Source of the DNA: Thereva unica
Lineage: Eukaryota > Arthropoda > Insecta > Diptera > Therevidae
Direction: 5' to 3'
Length of the DNA stretch: 64,000 nt
Assembly: GCA_949987705.1 (NCBI GenBank)
Contig: OX465281.1
Coordinates: 30,240,942 to 30,304,941 of the forward strand
The position numbers were made by a program, and so were the translations under genes. The notes beneath the pieces are model-generated. The model saw only the letters and a list, made by a program, of their open reading frames with translations. It made no database searches and was not told the DNA's origin. Positions 23,220-34,135 of the stretch are shown one piece after another (the first letter of the stretch is position 1; each line of letters begins with the position of its first letter).

Positions 23220-25163
23220 ATGAGTTCTAGTGAAGATGAAGTGCCCGTAATTTGGTATTTTTTAAATAAACAGAAACGAAAAATAAAGAGAAGATATTGG
23301 GTACATCCCTTCAATTTAAGGAATATCTCACACAGCTCAGCAGTTGCAGCAAAAGAATTAAGTAAAGATGACAACAAATTCAAAAGCTACTATCGCATGA
23401 AGAAAGAAAACTTTTTCCGTCTTTTGGATTTAATAACGCCCAAAATTATTAAGAAAAATACAAAGTTTAGATTATCGGTGCCCCCGGAGGAACGTTTATT
23501 AATAACTTTGAGGTAATGTTTTAAATTACATTAGGAACATACATATACTACTTCTTCTCAGAGCCTAATTCATTTTGGGGTTGGAGAAAAAAGACAGGTG
23601 AATGTAGAGGAGAATAATCGAAAACAATAGAAGATTCCGCAGACTCCGGCTGTACAACAGTAGATGTTTTCAAATCAGCATCGTCCAAGATGTCGTCAAT
23701 TAAAGTAATTACCTTCTGTCGGAATCTTCTATTTTGTTTTCCAGTCATTTCATCCATGAATGGAAGTAAACTATTAAGGAAATATTGGTTGGCACTGTCT
23801 TTCTTCTTGTCTTTTTTTGATTCAACCCATTGAATGAAGGCAGAATCTGCCTCTGATTGTGCCGCAGGCAATCTCTTCCTTGAATCCTTTTTCTCCAAAT
23901 GAGCACTGGAGTGTGAAGTACTCGGTCGAGATTGAGTAAAAGTTTCAATTTCAGGTAGTTCCTGCGCGGAGTTTTCCAAAATTTCTTCACACGTCAAAAT
24001 TGTGTCTTGTGGCATGTTGGCTTCTGATTCTTCAATTGTTTTTTTTTTCAGTTGAGCTAGTTAAATTTCCACTACTTGTTCCAGTTCGTAGATATGGCAT
24101 TAAAAATTGTAGGTGTGGTCCTAAATAATACGATTTTTTGGCCTTGGAACCAGACCCACTCGGTGCACATTTTAAAGACCTGCTGAATGCATTTCTTATA
24201 TTTCTCCACCTTTCCCTGCAGTTTGCGTCTGAAAGTAAATATGTAATATTTATTGATATTTGCAGGTACCTCGCCACAGGATGTAGCTATAGACATTTCG
24301 GATTTATATTTTATAGAGGAGAAACGACTATAGGCAAAATAGTCAAAGAAACGTGCGCAGTAATTTGGGAGGTTTTACAGCCTTTATTTATGCCAAAACC
24401 GACTGTAGAGATCTGGAAAAATTGCGCGAAAGAATATAATAATATTTGGAATATGCCCAATTGCATAGGATCTTTAGACGGAAAACATATTCGTATAAAA
24501 AAGTTTCCCAATAGTGGTTCAAGTTACAAAAACTACAAAAACTACTTTTCAATTGTTTTGATGGCTTGTGCTGATGCTAATGGAGTTTTTACAATGATTG
24601 AAGTCGGAGACATGGGGCGCAACAGTGATGGTGGGGTATTTCGAGCTTCTGGTATAGCAAAATTCCTCCAGTCTGCAAATTCATTACCAGAAAACGAAAG
24701 ACTTGAAAATGACAACGAGGGAGAAATGTTTCCTTATTATCTGGTAGGAGATGAAGCATTCCCCTTACTACCATACTTAATGCGGCCATACCCTAAAAAA
24801 GTTTTAAATTCGAGAAGACGGATTTATAACTATCGGCTTTCAAGGGCAAGAAAGTCTGTGGAATGTGCCTTTGGCATGGTTTGTTCAAAATTCAGGATTT
24901 TTGAAAACTCAATAACTGCAAGATCCAAAAGCACAGCAATGAACTTGGTGAAAGCTTCTTGCGTTTTACATAATTATATCCGTATTAATGAAGGCACTTT
25001 ATATAAAGACAATTATTTTAACCCTGAAACAAACGTTCCAGAACTACATTGCCCTCCTGATAACTATAGGCCAAAAACAAGAGCAATGCACTTACGCGAA
25101 TATTTAAACGATTATTTTGTTTCTTCTCGTGGGTCAATCCCTATCCAGTGGAAATATGCATAA
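23220..25163 (+). CDS. Harbinger D transposase (HARBI1-like, 396 aa)
   Basis: DDE nuclease of the PIF/Harbinger family, expected to cut and paste element D. Exon 1 is 23220-23512, exon 2 is 24266-25163, and the intron has GTAATG and TTTGCAG borders; the join reads LITLR-YLATG and the coding total is 1191 nt. Catalytic residues are in normal order: Asp in GSLDGKHIRI, Asp in LVGDEAFPL and Glu in RKSVECAFGM. The N-terminal 90 residues hold the usual FFRLLDLI region and the length is typical of the family. The intron (23513-24265) encloses an exon of the opposite-strand MADF gene. No stops or frameshifts seen, so it may be functional. Confidence 0.88.
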
Positions 25164-25402
25164 ATTTAAAGTAGTTTGTTTTGATATATTATGATAAAAA
25201 TATTTTTCAAAAACAGTATCGATTTCTATTGTTTACCTGTATCTGTTACTTCCTCACAAACACTCCTCCAAGCTTTATCTACTGCATCTCTGTTGCTGTA
25301 GTCCTCGAGGTCATACCTCCACAAACACTCGTTTTTCTCAATACATTCAATAAATCGAATGTTTGAAATAGGATCTTCCCTTTTAATTTTTTTGGAATTC
25401 AT
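23548..25402 (-). CDS. Harbinger D MADF-BESS partner, one-base frame slip
   Basis: Exon 1 runs 25402-25237 and exon 2 24228-23548, with intron borders GTAAAC and CTTTCAG. The join gives EEVTDTD-ANCRERWRN, completing a MADF domain that starts FIECIEKNECLWRYDLEDY. Near the C-terminus is a BESS motif (NQYFLNSLLPFMDEM). The frame is broken only at a run of ten A bases (minus strand, about 24042-24051); nine would give a continuous 281-residue frame. This could be mutation or a sequencing error. Exon 2 sits wholly in the transposase intron, and this gene's intron wholly contains transposase exon 2. An alternative start at 25438 would add 12 residues. Confidence 0.78.
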
Positions 25403-26043
25403 TTTTGAAATTTTCTTACACACTTCTGATGAAGTCAAGCCTCAAAATCGCAATGCGACATGCTGTAAATATTGCATGAAGGAAGACGTTTCTACCTCGT
25501 TGCGATATCTCATTCATGTTGCAATGCAATATTTCCATTGGTCGCATTGATGTGCGGCAGTAACAGCACTCTGCATGCTTTTCAAATGGGATCATGCGAT
25601 ATTTGTTGCATTGCAGTAACTACCGCATTGCGCCATTTACCTCATTGCAATAAATGTCGCACAAGGGTGCGGCCCGCCTAAAACTCCGCGTAGTACTCGG
25701 TTATTGCCACTAGAGGAAAACTTGTTGTGTACGATGGAATCCATAAAAAATATGGTCCACGTATCCACGTCCATAAAGAATCCTCCCGCGGAGGCAAACG
25801 AGGATGATTTATTTGCACAATCCATGCTACTTAAAATGAAAAAATTCCCAATCAAGGAGAAAAATGTGGCAAAAATGCATATATTAGAATATTTATGTGA
25901 AATTGAAAATAGATTAATCGAACATTAATTAATCCATACTACTTGTAATAAAACTGTTATATACAAAAATAATTTTAGGTTTTTTATTATTTCAATGAAT
26001 AAAGTTTTTTAGTTTCTACATACTACATTTAAATTAGTTTATT

Positions 26044-27359
26044 TTATTTTGGTTGAAAAAGAATTCTTCCTTCATTTATGAAATATTCTGCAAGGTCGTT
26101 CCGGACAGATATTGCCTCTCTGATAGCGTTGTGGCTCCCTGATCTACATTGAATAGACACTAACTGAGTATTTTGTTCTCGCCACAGTCCTTCAAGTAAT
26201 TGGTTCTGATCATATTGATCACAATACCCTGGTGGACAGTATGTTTTTTCATTGTAAAGGTCATCTGTTATTTTTAGAAAGTTGTGGAGAATTGTGCAAG
26301 CTAGTACCACCTTGTCAGCATTTTTAGGATGAAATTCTATTGTGTTATAAAGTATGCGCCAACGGGTAACCAAAATTCCCAAAGCGTTCTCGATAACTCG
26401 CCTAGCTCTTGACAATCTGAAATTGAAAACTGCCTTTTTCATTTCTAATACGAGTCCAGGATAGGGTCTCATTATATTGCTTCTCAATGGAAAAGCATTG
26501 TCCCCAACAAAGTAAGAAGGCGTTATTTTTTCAGAATTTGGTAACTTTGATGGGGGTGGTAAATGTAATTTGTTTGCTTTAATTTTTTGGCCAATAACTG
26601 ATTGGTTAAATATCCCTCCATCAGATTGGCTACCAAATGCACCAACATCAACAGATGTAAAAACATAATTCGCGTTGCAGATAGCCCATCAATACTATGC
26701 TGAAATGTCCTTTATAGTTGTAAAACTGTGAGCCTGAGTTGGGTGGGCATTTTATTTTTATATGTTTGCCATCGATACTACCGACACAGTTCGGCATATT
26801 CCAAATTAACTCAAATTCCTTTGATGTTTTTACCCCAGTCAGAAATGTTGAATTCGCTCATGTATATACTGGATAATGTTCTCCATAATACTTTGCAAAC
26901 TTCTACGATGATTTCGCGTACCGTAGATACACCCATTCTAAAGCTCCAGGCTAAATACTGGCGAGAAACTCCTTGTGACAAATATCTGAAAATGGTAGAG
27001 CTGTATATTATAAATTAAATAAAATAAAATAAATTGTTATCTTACATTAAAATTAGAACAAGTCTACACTCAGGAACTATTGCTTTTCTAATTGACGTCT
27101 TTTTTAATTCGGGCTCTACCAAACTTAACAGTAATTTATACTGAGTTTTGTTCATTCGGGTTAATTTTATAAAGAGCTCCTCGTCATTCTCTTTTATAAA
27201 TAAAAAAGTTTTCTCATAAAAACCCAAATGACTTCTACGTTGGTATAGTGGTCTAACCCACCACCTTCTTCTTCCATATCTTTTTTTCAGTAATAAATGG
27301 GTCAAATAGCAAAATTTCATTGACTCCATTAGAAAAATTAATCTTTGTTTGCTGTCCAT
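26044..27359 (-). pseudogene. Harbinger A transposase (HARBI1-like), broken
   Basis: Exon 1 (27359 to about 27047) encodes the N-terminal region; an intron with GTAAGA and TTTTCAG borders leads to exon 2 from 26985. Exon 2 continues LSQGVSRQYLAWSFRMGVST, then, after frameshifts near 26.8 kb, [13 protein letters not shown] (first Asp), then VGDNAFPL (second Asp, near 26500) and RRVIENALG (Glu). The last 147 residues (26487-26044) are open. It resembles the D transposase but is clearly diverged. Two or more frame breaks between 26500 and 26850 make it inactive. Confidence 0.8.
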
Positions 27360-27543
27360 TTCTTTAAATTTTGAAATTAATTCACAAATCACACAAAACA
27401 AAATACCAAAACAAGCACTCCGAACAAAAATTACGGCTTGAATGCTGCACCTTGCTACATCATTCTGTTCATCAAAGCGACAAGCAAAGCGACAGCGGCA
27501 GCGTCAGGGCAGCGACAAGCGACACATTCTGTTCCTGCAGTGA

Positions 27544-28500
27544 GTCGACACGTCCCATTAAGGAGCTGATGAACGAAAACAACATCGGCCACCTCACGAC
27601 GCTTGTGGAGAGTGCTTAAGTTGAGTAACTTAAGTCGGTATTCGTATGGTGGAAGAACTAAAGGGTCTTCCCAAGGAAGGTGATTCAATGCGAATCGAAC
27701 GAACCTACGTTGAACCGTGAATATTGAATATTTTTCCAACATGCGAAGAAAAGTGAGGGGACCAAACCTGGGACGCATATTCAAGTAAAGATCTGACAAG
27801 GGAGATGTAGAGGTGTTTAGTGATCAGGGTGCTATTAAATTCTTTGGACCACCTTTTTATAAAACCCAAGACTAAGCTGCTCTTGGTAGAAATATAGTTG
27901 ATATGAGAAGCAAAGTCCAGCTTGGTGTCAAATCTAATCCCGAGATCTTTGACAAAATTAACACGGGGGACACCCTCATTAAAAAAGGAATAGCTATAAA
28001 TTATAGGATCACGTCGCCTACTTGTAGGTCCTGTCAGCTAAGTAGGAGTGGAACCATATTAGAGCTTGAGGTAAGCTTGAGGTAAGCCAAACTTTCTTAG
28101 TTTGAAAAGTATAATGGAGTGGGAAAGCTTGTCAAATGCCTTACTAAAATCAGTGTAAACACAATCAGTTTGACAGCCGGAAGCAAAGCCTTCGACAGCA
28201 TGGGAAGTGAACTCAAGGAGATTGGTGGTAGTGGAACGAGCTGGAAGAAAACCATGCTGGTTCTTTGAAATAAGTTTCTTGCAGATGGGCACGATCGCAG
28301 AATAAATGATTGATTCAAAAAGCTTCGGTATGACAGACAGCTTGGCAACTGGTCTGTAGTTCGATATTTCGTTCTTGCTACCACTTTTGTGAATAGGAAT
28401 TATGAACGAATTCTTCCAAAGAGTAGGGAAGAACCCTTTATCCAGGGACTTTTGAAAAAGGGTTTTCAGTGGAGACTGGAGAATTCCTTTGTTAATTAGA
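27544..28500 (-). pseudogene. 5' part of the LINE split by Harbinger A, core deleted
   Basis: From about 28480 downward the minus strand reads NYRPVAKLS, NQHGFLPARSTTTNL and TDFSKAFDKLSH (finger and motif A of a LINE reverse transcriptase), then a YLADRT segment. Next it passes directly to a KDLGIRFD-like stretch and the C-terminal RRFVRFALNHLPWEDPLVLP block. The region that should contain the YADD motif is missing, so the copy lost its catalytic core. It continues after the insertion at 20982. Confidence 0.72.
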
Positions 28501-28509
28501 TAAACTGAG

Positions 28510-29960
28510 TAAACTAAAATGTTACTTATAGTAAGTATAGAGATCCCCCTTTTATGCTACTGTGAAAGTAAAATCATTATAAACCCCTTTCAATTATGGT
28601 CTGTAACGACGAAAGATCATCAGTGGGCTAGGTATCTTGTTCTTCTATTCGGGAAGAGTTTCCACACCGAGAGCTCTTTATACAATTTTCTACATACGCC
28701 TGATAGGGTCAGATTTAAAACCTTGATTCGTATGGTTTCTTCGGTTGCAGAAGGGATGTAAGATTGCTACTCAGTGTAGATTACTTGAAGGTCAACCTGG
28801 ATTGCTGTAGGTACAAGTCATCAATAAGATTCTTTAAGTCGACTCAAATGGATATATGGAATTAACTTGATTCCTGAAAACATCTTAAAATACTGTTTGT
28901 CCTACATTTTTAAAAAAGCCTGAGATAAGACTTCAGAAATTTAAGAACAAATCCCCAAGCGAAAAATTCCTTCAATCTATATTTAAAATTCCGCCCTAAA
29001 ACACAGACGACGATGCCCTTCCTTTTCTAAATATAATTCTTTCATTTTGATAACAGGATTCACTTAATCCTTGAAACTGATAGTCTTTCCCAATTTGAAC
29101 ATCGAAGGATACAATATCCTTCCTGCTAATCTCGCTCCTGTTTGATGTAGTACGACGGAGAAAAGATAAATTTCAGTTGTGCCTTATGGAATCAATATTA
29201 ATTTCCCATTGGTTAATGAAATTTCGTCTTTCGTTTCCTCCTTTAAAATAAATAAAAGCGCCCAGCACGAGGAAACGTTCCTTCAAAACGAAATCTACAA
29301 TAAATTTATATTGCAGGATGTCCTGTCATCACAGACAGGACCTATAACATTCCACACCGAAGGCTCTTAAAGTCGTGGGAGCGTAGGGGTGGGTCGGTAA
29401 CATTTTTCTGGGGAAGAAGAAATTGTCACAAGAAAATTCAAATGGGGAAAAGTCTACGTGGGGATGATAATGCAAATTTTTCAGCACAATACACTACACA
29501 GCATATATCGGTGTGGTAGTTACGGTATGGAAACTTTCATACCAAAAAAGGATTAGTGGCTCCTGGTACATGTCCTTGAGCGATTTTCGTATGCTGTTCA
29601 GGGAAACGCTTTTCACTAAAAAATTTAAAAGACACTTAGGATAACCACAAAAAAAAAAGGAACCAACATTAGAGGCGCTTGAATCCTCATGCAGGACTAA
29701 AGGTTAGAGAAGAAAAGGCGGAAATTCCTTTTAGAATTCCTACAATTAATAGAACTTAAGGACATGAAAATGCCTTAACTTTCGGGAACTGCGTCGCACA
29801 CAGTGAAGAAACGTAACATTAAGATAATTAACTTTTCGTATTTCGTTGCTCTTTGCTTCTTTATCAATTTGTCTTACAATTTAATCTTATATTTTCCTTC
29901 TTTTTTTTGAAGTTTTTTTTTTTTAATTACCTCCAGTCTGGCAGTGTATTCGCTCCTGAA
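28510..29960. other. intergenic, no gene recognised
   Basis: Short open frames only (80 codons at 28519, 63 codons at 29179, plus). No domain, repeat boundary or splice pattern that I can support. Confidence 0.35.
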
Positions 29961-29972
29961 ATAGCAACAAGA

Positions 29973-29986
29973 AATTCGGCACGAGG
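29973..29986 (+). other. match to a cDNA-library adaptor sequence
   Basis: AATTCGGCACGAGG is the classical EcoRI adaptor of older directional cDNA libraries, as I recall it. A 14-base match by chance in 64 kb is unlikely but possible. The flanks look like ordinary AT-rich genomic sequence. Confidence 0.4.
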
Positions 29987-30298
29987 GGGAAATTCATTTC
30001 CTTAATATCCTTTGTGAAAGAGTTTTCCTGTGTCTCAAAGTTAATTGAGTTTCGAGGATCAGTTTTGTGAGAAAAATGAATTTCTTACACAGGGGATTTA
30101 CGAAATGGAGGATGTGATAGAATGTGAATGGGCTTTTGTTTTCCTAGATTTATTCATTTACAATTACAATATTTTGGGGAGGGGATATGTGGAAGAGCAT
30201 TTTACAGAGCATTTTTACACATTTTACAAGATTTTATCAGTCAATATCCTCCCAAGTCTGTTCTTTGTTGCAGACACGTGTTACACATTCCTTCAAAT

Positions 30299-30504
30299 AA
30301 GTACAAAGCTTACTCAAGACATAAACCGGATATCCAAGTTCAAAAGCTCACCCAAGACACAACGAAAATCCCAAAGGGGGTGCTTAACTCCATCCCGAGA
30401 CAACAACCGATAATGTCACTGTGCTGAGAGCGGATAGCTATACTACTTCAACAATTTACGAAGGTACGAAAAAGGTGCACAGAAGAATCCTTTTGGCTCT
30501 TCGT
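30299..30504 (+). repeat. dispersed repeat copy 1
   Basis: Shares ordered blocks with 35765-35975: CTCACCCAAGACA, GTCACTGTGCTGA, AGCTATACTA and GGATTCCTTTT-like ends. The RTE-like element at 30516 is inserted at its downstream edge. Its nature is unknown; it could be a SINE or an untranslated part of another element. Confidence 0.55.
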
Positions 30505-30515
30505 TTTTATTCGTC

Positions 30516-33500
30516 CATCCATCCAATGGCGCTACAGCCCAAATCGAGCCTTGGCCTCCTCTAGGGCATTTCTCCATGTTTGACGGTCCCTTGCAGCATG
30601 TCTCCAGTTCCGGATGTTGAGCATTGACTCTGCGTCAGCCGTCACAGAGTCTATCCATCTCCTCCTGGGTCTACCTACTGGCCTACTTCCCGAAATTTCT
30701 GATGTCATAAGCCGTTTTGGGATACGATTGTCCTCCATCCTGATCACATGGCCGGCTAGTCTCAGTCTCTTGATTTTTATTAAAGTTGAGAGTTGTGGGT
30801 CGTCAAAAATTTCATACAACTTGTTGTTGTATCTTCTTCGCCATATTCCATCCTCTCTGATTGGGCCTATTATGCATCTGAGAATTTTCCTCTCAAACCT
30901 GTTGACTTGTTCCTCTATGTCCTGGGTCATAGTCCAAGTCTCGCTACCATAACACAGTACTGGTCGTATTACTGTTTTGTAGAGTGAGAGTTTCGTTTTC
31001 CTGTGTACAAATCTTGAGTGCAGGATTTGGTTTTGGGCATAAAAGGCTCTATTAGCCAGTAGTATTCGTCTGGTTATTTCTTTTTTTTCTTCGTTTCTTT
31101 TTGTGATAGTAGACCCAAGGCAGACGGTTTTATCGACTACTTCTAGGTTATGTTCGTCGATGGTTATATTTCTTCCCATTCTAAATTGTCCTGCTCTGGA
31201 TTGTTGCATCACTTTCGTTTTTTCTTCGTTAATCTTCAGGCCTATGTCCTTTGCCGCCTCTTTTAATTCGACATAGACTTCTTTTGCTGCCAAAAAGGAC
31301 CTTCCCACGATGTTTACGTCATCCGCATATCCAAGTAATTGTACCGACTGGGTAGCTATTGATGCACTTCTCTGGACTGACGTTTTCCTTATCACCCATT
31401 CTAGAGCCAGGTTGAAAAGCATGGGGGCCAGTCCATCTCCTTGTCTGAGCCCTTGACGTACTTCGAACTCCTCTGTTACAATATTTTGGATCCTTACTTT
31501 CGCCAGTGAGCTATTTGTGGCGCATTTGATTAGTTGTACCAACTTTGAGGGGACTCCTATTTCCGATAAGATCTCGTATAGCCTCTCTCTGTTTATTGAG
31601 TCATATGCCTGTTGAAAGTCGACAAATATCTGGTATACATCTACATTCCTTTCCCAGGTTTTCTCCAGAATTTGCCTTAAGGTCAGCAGTTGGTCCGATG
31701 TTGACCTGTTTGTCCTAAAACCAGCTTGATATTCTCCTATAAGGCTTTCCGCTATAGGTTCCAGTTTTTGTTTCAGAAGGATTGTGAAGATTTTGTAGCT
31801 GGTGCTGAGGAGTGAGATGCCTCTGTAGTTTTTGCGGTTTAATTTATCTCCTTTCTTGTATATTGGACATACAATCGCTTTCTTCCAGTCCTCCGGTATA
31901 ACTTCTTCCTCCCAGATGGTGCATATAAGTTCGTGTAAGGTTCGTAATAGTTGGGGTCCTCCTTCCTTTAGCAGCTCAGCTGCTATTCCATCGACGCCAG
32001 GCGATTTGTTGCTGCTCTGCCTTTTTACATCTTCCCGCACCTCATCCAGTGTTGGTGGATCTATTGAGATGTTATCTTGGGGAATTTCAAATGCCTCTGT
32101 CTCTGCATTCTCGTTTGATATGGAGATAGGGTTCAATAGGTTCTGAAAATACTCTCTCCACCTTTCCTTTATCCTATCAGGGTCTGCCAACAAGTTCCCA
32201 TCTATGTCCTTGCAGATGTCCGTTCTTGGCTGAAACTTATTGGTGATCTGGCGAGTTCCTTTGTACGCTTGTCTAATTCTCCCTTCATTGAAGTCTTCCT
32301 ATGTCTGTAAGATTATCCTATTTAGATATTCCCTCTTCTTCTTTCTGTACAGCTTGTCTGCGATTTTTCTTTTTTCCTTGAAGACTTCCATCCTTGCTCT
32401 TGTTGGCCTTGCGATGTACTCTCGGTGGCTCTGGTTTCTTTCTTCAATTGCGGATCTACAGTCTTGGTCAAACCAATCAATTCTAGTGCCCAGCCTAGTG
32501 CCTCTTCTTCTGCCCCCTTTATGCTGCTTTTGACCTGTTCCCATTTGTCGTTGATGTTGGGCTGCTTATCTACCTCTCTCAAGTTTTGTACGACAGCCTG
32601 TTGGTAGGCATCTCTTATTTCTTCCCGTTTTAGCTTATCTATATCGTATTTTGGTTGAGTTTGCCCTCTATGCGTTTTAGTTCCTATCCGGGTTCTCAAT
32701 TTCACTTTGACTAGATAGTGGTCCGAGCCACAGCACGCTCCTCTCATTGTTCTTACGTCCAGTATACTCGTGGCCCCTCTTCTTTCAGTTAGGACGTGGT
32801 CAATTTGATTATTAGTTACTCCGTCTGGTGAATGCCACGTCATCTTATGTATATCTTTGTGCGGGAACACTGTTGAGCTTACTACCATTGCGTTTGTGCT
32901 TGCGAAACCATTGTCATTGGTAACGTTGTGTAGGCTATGCTTTCCTATGACTCCTAGGAACTCCTCTTCTTTTCCTACTTTGGCATTCATATCTCCAAGC
33001 ACCATTTTAATATCGTTTGACGGTATTAGCTTAATGGTGTTTGTTAGCTCCTGGTAGAATTCCTCTTTCTCCTCATCCGTTTTCTCTTCTGTGGGCGCGT
33101 GGACTTTTATAAGACTAATGTTATGTAGCCTTGTTTTAATGCGAAGTGTGCATATTCTATTGCTGATTGGTTTGAAGTCCAGAATCAGAGATTTCATTTC
33201 CTTCTCTATGATGAATGCTACTCCGAACTCTCTTCTTCCATTTGATGATCCGCTGGAGAGTACCGTGTGGGTTTTTAGATCCATTATACCACTGTGGGTC
33301 CATTTTGTTTCTTGAAGGACTGTGATCTTTATGTTATATTTTTTGAGAAGTAATAAAAGCGAACGCAGAGCTCCCCGTTCTGTTGAGCGTCCTGACGTTC
33401 CATGTTCCAAAATCGAATTCCATATTCCATTGCCTGAGTCTTTGCCGTTGAGTCCGTCCTGTCCGAGGCCTGCCTTGAGGATTCGTGACGGGTAGGTTTT

Positions 33501-33808
33501 TACGGTGCAAGGTTGTCAGCCTGCCGCCCAACCCCCAACCTGGAGGACCAGTCCGGTATTTGCTTCGTTTGGAGGCGCGAAACACTCGCCTTTCACCCTC
33601 CTCAGTCTGTTACTCTTATGTAGACAAGAGCATCCAGGGGACACCCGTTGTAAAATCTACATATTCGTGGAGGTTGAGGTAGGATTCGGTAGCATATCGG
33701 AAAATCTTAGATCGTGAAGACCTTAGATCGCAGGTTACCCAGGATTTATCTCTTTGACGTACCGGCACCATCAAAGGTCCCTGAGGCCGTTGCTACCATT
33801 TGACCCCC
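30516..33808 (-). mobile_element. near-full-length RTE-like LINE, 11-bp target duplication
   Basis: TTTTATTCGTC flanks both ends (30505-30515 and 33809-33819). On the minus strand the element has a 5' UTR of about 385 bp, one long endonuclease plus reverse-transcriptase coding region, and a very short 3' UTR ending in a GGATGGATG repeat. Total length of 3.29 kb and a short-repeat tail fit the RTE clade. Confidence 0.88.
30532..33423 (-). pseudogene. RTE-like endonuclease/reverse transcriptase, three breaks
   Basis: Start ATG at 33423 (MEFDFGTWNVRTLN). The endonuclease domain follows with LQETKW, GDMNAKVG, NNQIDHVL and CGSDHYLVKV, all expected catalytic blocks. The reverse transcriptase (32193-30532, 553 open codons) has SPGVDGIAAELLK, NYRGISLLS, motif A FVDFQQAYDS, RQGLRQGDGLAP and motif C GYADDV. 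It ends with the C-terminal block typical of this clade (VLCYGSETWT, GRPRRRWIDS). Breaks: a frameshift near 33375, a frameshift near 32485-32500 where GGCACTAG is nearly duplicated, and a TAG stop at 32299-32301. The protein would be about 960 residues if continuous. As given it cannot be made. Confidence 0.85.
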
Positions 33809-34135
33809 TTTTATTCGTCACTTATGTAAAATTGCCATGGTTGAGCCTACTTATGTAAAACTGAGGTCCAAATATAGAATCATCCACTTTCTTCACTTTT
33901 AGGGATGTACGCACATTTCAGACCCCATGCTGGTGTCGGTTGCTATTATTGTTGGTAAGTATAAGATTATACTACCTCAAATTCTTGTTCCTCTGGCATT
34001 GCATGATTCTTCTGCCAGTGCTTGTTGTCTCTACTTGCGAAATCAGGTTTTCTTCTCTCTTGGAATCTGTTTATTTCTCTAGGGGCTATCTACCGTGTTT
34101 AATGGGACAGCTGCATTGATACATTCAGCGCGGCA

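Larger units (their letters stand above)
23077..25678. mobile_element. Harbinger element D (2602 bp), complete
   Basis: Terminal inverted repeats of more than 40 bp start GGCGGGCCGCAC and differ at one position in the first 40. TAA is duplicated outside (23074-23076 and 25679-25681), the classical PIF/Harbinger target. It carries a transposase on plus and a MADF-BESS partner on minus whose exons are interleaved. It is the youngest-looking DNA transposon in this nest because the arms are nearly identical and the transposase frame is open. Confidence 0.92.
22354..25928 (+). pseudogene. Harbinger A MADF-BESS protein gene, split by element D
   Basis: This is a DNA-binding partner protein of the kind often paired with Harbinger transposases. 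Predicted exons: 22354-22492, 22561-22723 and 22792-23076, continuing at 25682-25928 beyond the inserted element D. Exons 1 and 2 encode a MADF domain (FLIEKIKCFECLWN, then EKCKSKWKNLRNSFSREKRN). Exon 3 has QPSTS-type repeats, and the C-terminus (25782-25928) is a BESS motif (DDLFAQSMLLKMKK). Introns of about 68 bp have GTAGGT/TTTTCAG and GTAAGT/TTTGTAG borders. Leaving out D and one TAA copy, the exons total 834 nt, or 277 codons plus stop, with no internal stop. As it stands the gene is disrupted. Confidence 0.8.
20986..27540. mobile_element. Harbinger element A (6555 bp including insertions)
   Basis: Terminal inverted repeats begin CTGCAGAAACAGAATGTGTC on the left and CTGCAGGAACAGAATGTGTC on the right. 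TGA sits directly outside both ends (20983-20985 and 27541-27543). Inside are two convergent genes: a MADF-BESS protein on plus (22354-25928) and a DDE transposase on minus (27359-26044). Elements B (holding C) and D are inserted in it. Without these insertions the element would be about 2.93 kb. The three-base duplication fits the superfamily, but TGA is not the usual TWA. Confidence 0.85.

Noticed and set aside
31832..32146. 104-codon plus-strand frame within the RTE-like LINE
   Set aside because: Antisense shadow of the reverse-transcriptase frame.
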